DNA from: Spirosoma spitsbergense DSM 19989 | Lineage (GTDB): Bacteria > Bacteroidota > Bacteroidia > Cytophagales > Spirosomataceae | Reading direction: 5' to 3' | Length of the DNA stretch: 64,000 bases | NCBI RefSeq assembly: GCF_000374085.1 | Contig: NZ_KB893500.1 | Span: 1-64,000 of the forward strand | Part shown: positions 62,102 through 64,000 of the stretch, in pieces | Position numbering within the stretch: position 1 is the stretch's first letter | How the letters are laid out: each line of letters opens with the position of its first letter | Translations under genes and position numbers: made by a program | The notes under the pieces: model-generated | What the model saw: only the letters and a program-made list of their open reading frames with translations | Told to the model about the DNA's origin: nothing | The model's database searches: none

Positions 62102-63496
62102 ATGACTACCATCCTGAATAAACTAACTACAACCAGCCTGATCGCCCTATTTGCTTTCTGTCTGTTTTTCGCGCAGCCACTATCGGCCCAACCGGGCTAT
62201 AGTGTGCCCGTTGATGCTTTCTATAATGAACTGTCACCCTATGGGCAGTGGACCCAGTACCCGGGTTATGGCAATGCCTGGATTCCCAATGCCGGGCCTG
62301 ACTTTCAACCCTATGCAACGGGTGGTCACTGGGTACTAACGGAGTACGGCAATACGTGGGTATCGGATTACGACTGGGGCTGGGCACCGTTTCACTACGG
62401 CCGCTGGCTCTATGACCCTGCCTACGGCGGATGGCTCTGGCTACCCGATACGGAATGGGCACCAGCCTGGGTATCGTGGCGGTCGGGTGGCGGGTATTAT
62501 GGCTGGGCACCGCTTGGCCCCGGCGTGAACATCAACATCAATATTCCGGCCCCTTACTGGACTTTCGTACCGCAGGTGTACATCACCAGCCCTAATCTGT
62601 ACGGCTACTACGTGCCCCGTAATCGGGCGAACTATATCTACCAGAATACCAGCTATATCAACAACGTGTACCGGTACAATAACCGGTCGTTCAACTACGG
62701 CCCGCCCCGTGGCGACATTGAGCGTGTTACGCGCCGGAATGTTCAGGTTTACCGGATTGAGTCCATAAACCGTCCGGGGCATTCGGTGGTGGGGAACGGG
62801 TCCGTTGGGTTCTATCGTCCGGATAGTCGTAGCGCAACGAGTCGTGGAGCGAGTGCTTACGGGCAGGGCAATACGAACCGGAATAACCAGTACAACAATG
62901 GCGGCCGGACCGATTATAACCAAAATAACGGTTCGAACCGGGGAAATCGTGGCGACTATACTAACGGCTCAAACCGGGGATACGATGACAACCACGATGC
63001 TGCACCGAGAGGCAGTTATAATGGCAACACGGCTCCCGACCGAACTTACAACGGCGGTACCACACCGAGCCGGACGTATGACGGAGCCAATCGGGATTAC
63101 AACGCTGTCCCTGGCCGGACGTATGACGGGAATACAACTAACCGGGGTAGTTACAACGGCAATGCACCAGCCGACCAGCGTGGCAACTCCGGAATGACTC
63201 CCACACCGGACAACACACCGGCTGATCGTTTCGGACGCAGTCGCGGGACTTATTCGCCAGGTGCCGGTCCGTCCGCTCCAACACCATCGCCACAAACGGA
63301 CCGAACGTTCGACCGGTCTGAGCGGCAGGGTACTGTAAACGCGCCATCGTCACCGGGTGGGCGAAATGGTGGCGACCAGCCACAGCGAACACCGGACGTC
63401 CGGAGCGCACCCAATTCTCAGCCATCTCAGAATCAGCCCCAGCGGGGAGAAGGCGGATACAATGGGGGCGGAAGCCGTCAGCGGGGTCCCCGGTAA
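62102..63496 (+). CDS. DUF6600-type secreted protein with Asn/Gly/Arg-rich repetitive tail
   Basis: About 464 residues from the ATG at 62102. The signal peptide (1-29, ending PLSAQ) precedes a Trp- and Tyr-rich domain (residues 30-160): FYNELSPYGQW, GHWVLTEYGNTWVSDYDWGWAPFHYGRW, GWLWLPDTEWAPAWVSW. This is the DUF6600 pattern. The C-terminal 200 residues are low complexity with recurring YDG/YNG units (RTYNGG, RTYDGA, RTYDGN). The role is unknown; an extracellular or surface location is likely. A palindrome AACGTC/GACGTT at 62070-62084 lies just upstream, and a terminator follows at 63520. Confidence 0.78.
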   Translation: MTTILNKLTTTSLIALFAFCLFFAQPLSAQPGYSVPVDAFYNELSPYGQWTQYPGYGNAWIPNAGPDFQPYATGGHWVLTEYGNTWVSDYDWGWAPFHYGRWLYDPAYGGWLWLPDTEWAPAWVSWRSGGGYYGWAPLGPGVNININIPAPYWTFVPQVYITSPNLYGYYVPRNRANYIYQNTSYINNVYRYNNRSFNYGPPRGDIERVTRRNVQVYRIESINRPGHSVVGNGSVGFYRPDSRSATSRGASAYGQGNTNRNNQYNNGGRTDYNQNNGSNRGNRGDYTNGSNRGYDDNHDAAPRGSYNGNTAPDRTYNGGTTPSRTYDGANRDYNAVPGRTYDGNTTNRGSYNGNAPADQRGNSGMTPTPDNTPADRFGRSRGTYSPGAGPSAPTPSPQTDRTFDRSERQGTVNAPSSPGGRNGGDQPQRTPDVRSAPNSQPSQNQPQRGEGGYNGGGSRQRGPR

Positions 63497-63519
63497 ACTA
63501 TCGATTTTGTGATTAATAT

Positions 63520-63556
63520 GGCCCTTTCTCAAGCAAGAGAAAGGGCCTTTTGTTTT
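63520..63556 (+). terminator. Rho-independent terminator after the DUF6600 gene
   Basis: GGCCCTTTCTC (63520-63530) pairs with GAGAAAGGGCC (63537-63547), a perfect 11-bp stem with a 6-nt loop, followed by TTTTGTTTT. Confidence 0.88.
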
Positions 63557-63598
63557 GGATGTGACACGGGCAATACCCGGTAACTGCCGCCGAAGCCG

Positions 63599-63606
63599 TA
63601 CTTTTG
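63599..63606 (+). promoter_or_regulatory. -7 element close to the truA start
   Basis: TACTTTTG is a perfect TAnnTTTG match ending 7 bp before the ATG at 63613. Transcription would start at or beside the A of the start codon, suggesting a leaderless or nearly leaderless mRNA. No -33 element is evident. Confidence 0.4.
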
Positions 63607-63612
63607 CGGGCT

Positions 63613-64000
63613 ATGCGGTACTTTATCGAACTATCCTATCGGGGAACGGCCTATCACGGCTGGCAGACGCAGGCCAACGGGGTTAGTGTGCAAACGACAA
63701 TCGAAGCCGCCCTGACCCAGCGATTCGGAAAACCTATTTACGTGATGGGTAGTGGTCGCACGGATGCGGGTGTTCATGCCAGGCAGCAGTTTGCGCATTT
63801 CGAGGTCGATGAGCCAATAACGCTTACCGAATCGTTCCTTTATTCACTCAATTGCATCCTGCCCGACGACATTGCCATCCACGCCATTTTTCCGGTTGAC
63901 TCCAGCGACCACGCCCGATTTTCGGCTACGGCCCGCTATTATCAGTACCTGATTACCCGCCAGAAAGACGCATTTCAGAACGGCCTGACTTATCATTTCA
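63613..64000 (+). CDS. truA: tRNA pseudouridine synthase A, N-terminal part (cut by window edge)
   Basis: 129 codons are visible from the ATG at 63613. The start MRYFIELSYRGTAYHGWQTQ and the catalytic Asp51 in GSGRTDAGVHARQQFAHF are diagnostic. The following RFSATARYYQYLITR is also conserved. It makes pseudouridine at positions 38-40 of the tRNA anticodon stem. The remaining half lies beyond the window. Confidence 0.92.
   Translation, partial: MRYFIELSYRGTAYHGWQTQANGVSVQTTIEAALTQRFGKPIYVMGSGRTDAGVHARQQFAHFEVDEPITLTESFLYSLNCILPDDIAIHAIFPVDSSDHARFSATARYYQYLITRQKDAFQNGLTYHF

Noticed and set aside
1-64000. CRISPR arrays, tRNA or rRNA genes, prophage and conjugative elements
   Set aside because: I saw no regularly spaced repeats, no cloverleaf sequences and no phage, integrase or transfer gene apart from the IS4 fragment.

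Overview
The window looks like chromosome of a Bacteroidota species of the Cytophagales, probably Spirosoma or a close relative. This is inferred from the protein families present: DUF5686 and carboxypeptidase-regulatory outer-membrane proteins, a TonB receptor, a T9SS-type C-terminal domain, DUF4331 and DUF6600 proteins, and 7TM histidine kinases. Several promoters also carry the Bacteroidota -7 motif TAnnTTTG. No rRNA, tRNA, CRISPR array or prophage was seen. The only mobile element is the cut start of an IS4-type transposase at the left edge.

Layout. 0-11 kb holds an IS4 fragment, a secreted beta-lactamase-fold hydrolase, an MFS exporter, a slipin, a universal stress protein, a YihY membrane protein, a small lipoprotein, an ABC exporter and a PIF1/HRDC helicase. 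11.4-15 kb is a minimal ethanolamine operon (permease, eutB, eutC). 15-17 kb is a YgiQ radical-SAM protein. 17-25.9 kb is an apparently complete 4-hydroxybenzoate/protocatechuate (beta-ketoadipate) cluster: an AraC/PobR-type regulator divergent from pcaH-pcaG-pcaB-pcaL-pobA-pcaIJ-pcaF, with two fused genes. A MetE-like gene converges on pcaF. 27-30.5 kb holds a YdjC-type deacetylase, fmt, greA (with an apparent terminated leader RNA) and a HIT protein. 30.9-34.1 kb has a secreted alpha/beta hydrolase and a 7TM histidine kinase.

34.7-46.4 kb holds two tandem DUF4331 genes sharing a near-identical 0.8-kb block, a TPR lipoprotein, a small secreted protein and a TonB receptor. These are followed by a tight trio: MatB-like acyl-CoA synthetase, an unlisted 41-residue membrane protein and a sodium:solute symporter. 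46.5-52.7 kb contains an unknown protein, a DMT transporter, a GAF histidine kinase, a SIS protein, CreD and beta-phosphoglucomutase.

The most unusual locus is 52.8-57.1 kb. Seven minus-strand genes with overlaps or gaps of at most 15 bp combine kdsA, kdnB and kdnA, which would make 8-amino-3,8-dideoxy-Kdo for lipid A-core. Two toxin-antitoxin-like pairs, DUF4160/DUF2442 and DUF433/DUF5615, sit between them. The right end has an intradiol dioxygenase-like lipoprotein, a decayed GH97 glycosidase remnant, a DUF5686 protein, a beta-barrel protein, a DUF6600 protein and the start of truA.
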